Position numbers and translations under genes: made by a program. 13,624 nucleotides of DNA from a bacterium (lineage in GTDB: Bacteria > Patescibacteriota > Patescibacteriia > Patescibacteriales > JALTFF01): positions 1 through 13,624 of the forward strand of contig JALTFF010000008.1 of the NCBI GenBank assembly GCA_027007465.1, given 5' to 3'. The notes under the pieces were generated by a model, which was not told the DNA's origin, ran no database searches, and saw nothing but the letters and a program-made list of their open reading frames with translations. Shown here piece after piece: positions 11,735-13,624 of this stretch (its first letter is position 1; every line of letters starts with the position of its first letter).

Positions 11735-13216
11735 ATGTTTGAAAAATTAAAAATTGTCTCTATAAGTTCTGAAGTTTCTCCTTTTTCTAAAACAGGTGGG
11801 CTGGCTGATGTTGCTAGAAGTTTGCCAATGGCTTTAAAAAAATTAGGCAATGATGTGACTATAATTACTCCGCTTTATGGGAAAATAATTGATAAAGAAA
11901 AATATAATCTTAGAAAAATTGTAAAAAATATACATCTCTACACAAGTAAAACACATCAAACTAACATAAAGATAAATATTTGGCAAGGCTTTTTAGAAAA
12001 AGATTTACCAATTTATTTTATTGAAAATGAAAAATATTTTTCTAGACGAAAAACAATCTATGGTTCTAAGCATGAAAATTTAAGATTTTATTTATTTGAT
12101 TTATCTGCATTAAAATTGCTTTCATATTTAAAAATCAAAGCTGATATTATCCAGTGTCATGATTGGCATACTGGTTTAATCCCCTATCTTCTTAAAAGAG
12201 AGTTTAAATATAGCGATACATTGAAAAATACTGCTACTGTTTTTACAATACATAATTTAGCTTTTCAAATGGGTAGAAATTGGTGGCAAGTGCCTCTTGA
12301 AAAAAAGGATTATGGAAGAAATAAACTTCCTCACTTTGATAGTTCTGACTTAGAATATATAAATTTTGCCAAACGAGGTATTATAAACGCAGATATTATA
12401 AATACTGTGAGTGAGCATTACAGAGAGGAAATAATGACCAAAAAATTTGGCCAAGATTTGCATAGAATATTGCAAAATCGTCAAGATAAATTATTTGGCA
12501 TTATCAATGGCATTGACTATCATGCCTATAATCCTGAAAAAGATCCTGGTTTGGTGAAAAAATTTAATTGGCAAACTCATCAAGAAGGAAAATTAATTTG
12601 TAAAAAATCTTTACAAAAATTATTTAATCTACCCCAGAAAGAAAAAACACCACTTATAGTTGCTACTTCAAGAATTGCTTTTCAAAAAGGATTTGAATTG
12701 TTAATAAATGCCTTAGATCTTATAATGTCTCTTGATTTACAATTGATTATTATGGGAGATGGCGACAGAAACTATATCCACCAAATTAAAAAAATCCAGA
12801 AAAAAAATCCAGAAAAATTAGTCCTATCCCCTTTTAAGCAAAAATATGAAACATCTCTATACGCTGGAGGAGATATTTTTCTTTTACCATCGCACCATGA
12901 ACCATGTGGCATAAATCAACTAATAGCTATGCGCTATGGATGTATCCCAGTAGTAAGAGGAATTGGAGGCCTTTATGATACTGTTTCAGATTACAATGCC
13001 CTTAATGGCAAGGGAAATGGATTTACTTTTAAAAAATTTGAAGTAATTTCATTATATGCTGTAATTATTAAAGCTATTGAAAATTACAAACATCAAAATA
13101 GTTGGAATAAATTGATTGACAAAGTAATGCAACAATCTTATTCTTGGAAAATTCCAGCTCAAAAATATGTTCAATTATTTAAAAAAGCTATAAAAAATCA
13201 TTCTATGCTAAAATAA
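11735..13216 (+). CDS. glgA: Glycogen/starch synthase, GT5 family
   Basis: Adds glucose from a nucleotide sugar (normally ADP-glucose) to the non-reducing end of an alpha-1,4-glucan in the cytoplasm. The full 493-residue GT5 architecture is present. The N-terminal Rossmann domain has SEVSPFSKTGGLADV (K19 at the nucleotide-sugar site), CHDWHTGL (142-148), FTIHNLAFQ (170-178), NTVSEHY and the FGIINGIDY hinge (254-262). The C-terminal domain has SRIAFQKGFELL (R313, K318), LPSHHEPCGINQL (catalytic Glu near 389) and VVRGIGGLYDTV (406-417). The usual SRL-x-x-QKG and PSRFEPCG motifs are slightly varied (SRIAFQKG, PSHHEPCG). The next gene looks like a GH57-type glycosidase, which suggests storage-glucan turnover. 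No ADP-glucose pyrophosphorylase gene is in view, so the donor is not confirmed. Confidence 0.95.
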   Translation: MFEKLKIVSISSEVSPFSKTGGLADVARSLPMALKKLGNDVTIITPLYGKIIDKEKYNLRKIVKNIHLYTSKTHQTNIKINIWQGFLEKDLPIYFIENEKYFSRRKTIYGSKHENLRFYLFDLSALKLLSYLKIKADIIQCHDWHTGLIPYLLKREFKYSDTLKNTATVFTIHNLAFQMGRNWWQVPLEKKDYGRNKLPHFDSSDLEYINFAKRGIINADIINTVSEHYREEIMTKKFGQDLHRILQNRQDKLFGIINGIDYHAYNPEKDPGLVKKFNWQTHQEGKLICKKSLQKLFNLPQKEKTPLIVATSRIAFQKGFELLINALDLIMSLDLQLIIMGDGDRNYIHQIKKIQKKNPEKLVLSPFKQKYETSLYAGGDIFLLPSHHEPCGINQLIAMRYGCIPVVRGIGGLYDTVSDYNALNGKGNGFTFKKFEVISLYAVIIKAIENYKHQNSWNKLIDKVMQQSYSWKIPAQKYVQLFKKAIKNHSMLK

Positions 13217-13505
13217 TAAAATATTTCTTGCTTTTCTCATAATTGCATTTATTTTTCATTATGTCCTTTATTGTTCCATTATCCTTAACAAATGGACTAC
13301 CTTAATACTAAAATTTGCTATTCCAAGCAAAGAACTAAGCAATAAATCACTTAAAAAAATGCGCTTTTATCAATAGGCAGGTCTTAGAAAGGAGCTAAAC
13401 TAGTTCAAGATCTCCAAGAATCTTAATTCATTTTTTACATAAAATCAGCTTTTCAATATTCTATGTTATGTATTGCGTATTATAATTTTTTATAAATAAA
13501 AAAAT
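13217..13505 (+). other. Gene-free stretch between glgA and the next gene
   Basis: About 290 nt with no frame longer than a few codons on the plus strand and only broken frames on the minus strand. No tRNA fold and no clear terminator after glgA. A TATAAT at 13481-13486 lies 19 nt before the next ATG and could be its -10, without a convincing -35. A 22-nt segment at 13459-13480 resembles 9607-9628 (17 of 22 identical). The stretch could be a decayed gene, but no family is recognisable. Confidence 0.4.
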
Positions 13506-13624
13506 ATGAAATGGATAAATTTTTTACATTTTTACTTGCCGCCAACTTCTTCAGAAGAAATAGTTAAAAAAGTTGCTAAAGAAAGTTATAGTTTTTTAAA
13601 TAATACTTATTTAAATAATAAAAA
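13506..13624 (+). CDS. Probable GH57-type glycosidase, N-terminus only
   Basis: An ATG at 13506 opens a frame of 39 codons to the window edge with no stop. It begins MKWINFLHFYLPPTSSEE, then IVKKVAKESYSFLNN. The opening WINFLHxYxPP, followed by EIVxKVxxESY, resembles N-termini I associate with glycoside hydrolase family 57 (alpha-amylase/branching-type) proteins, where an H-x-x-Q-P-like motif forms part of the active-site barrel; here the Gln position is Leu. Its place directly after glgA supports a role in alpha-glucan breakdown or branching. Only 39 residues are visible, so the family call is tentative; that this is a coding start is more secure. Confidence 0.55.
   Translation, partial: MKWINFLHFYLPPTSSEEIVKKVAKESYSFLNNTYLNNK

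Noticed and set aside
13370..13440. tRNA-like words (TAGTTCAAGATCT) in the stretch after glgA
   Set aside because: No acceptor stem or D-arm can be paired around it, so it is not a tRNA.
1..13624. CRISPR arrays, insertion sequences and prophage genes
   Set aside because: No regularly spaced direct repeats, no transposase or integrase motif and no phage structural gene seen on either strand.

Overview
The window is very AT-rich and densely packed. It carries short, streamlined versions of housekeeping proteins: a 1126-residue RpoB, an IMP dehydrogenase without CBS domains, and a YebC of only 178 residues. It also has a VirB2/TrbC-like (T4SS) pilin of the kind common in Patescibacteria. Together these suggest a Patescibacteria/CPR bacterium, probably Parcubacteria-like; that is an inference from gene character, not from a marker alignment. 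TGA is used as a stop (add), and no in-frame TGA is needed in any gene, so the standard bacterial code fits and code 25 does not.

Left half (21-6520, minus strand): folD, guaB and add form a tight one-carbon/purine operon (guaB overlaps folD by 26 nt; add follows guaB after 6 nt). rpoB follows with its own perfect TTGACA-N17-TATAAT promoter and a leader of about 155 nt that ends in a terminator-like hairpin just before the start codon. Just upstream of folD is the pilin gene (6581-6967).

Middle (7038-9530, minus strand): a three-gene cassette encodes a membrane-anchored SPFH/band-7 protein and two multi-pass membrane proteins of unknown function. It has a clear promoter, overlapping genes, strong Shine-Dalgarno sequences before all three starts, and an intrinsic terminator. 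No other gene here has a comparable Shine-Dalgarno. This is the best candidate for an undescribed system. Beyond it (9508-10475) lie tandem hairpins, an unlisted 52-residue SPW-repeat membrane protein, and a small ArsR-type regulator.

Right half (10564-13624, plus strand): yebC-ruvC share a consensus promoter. A weak terminator follows, then glgA (glycogen synthase), then the start of what looks like a GH57-type glycosidase running off the edge. The last two suggest alpha-glucan metabolism.

Regulatory theme: several genes (folD, pilin, the ArsR-like gene) have a perfect TATAAT only 5-7 nt upstream of the ATG and no Shine-Dalgarno, as expected for leaderless mRNAs. The SPFH cassette instead uses a leader and strong ribosome binding sites.
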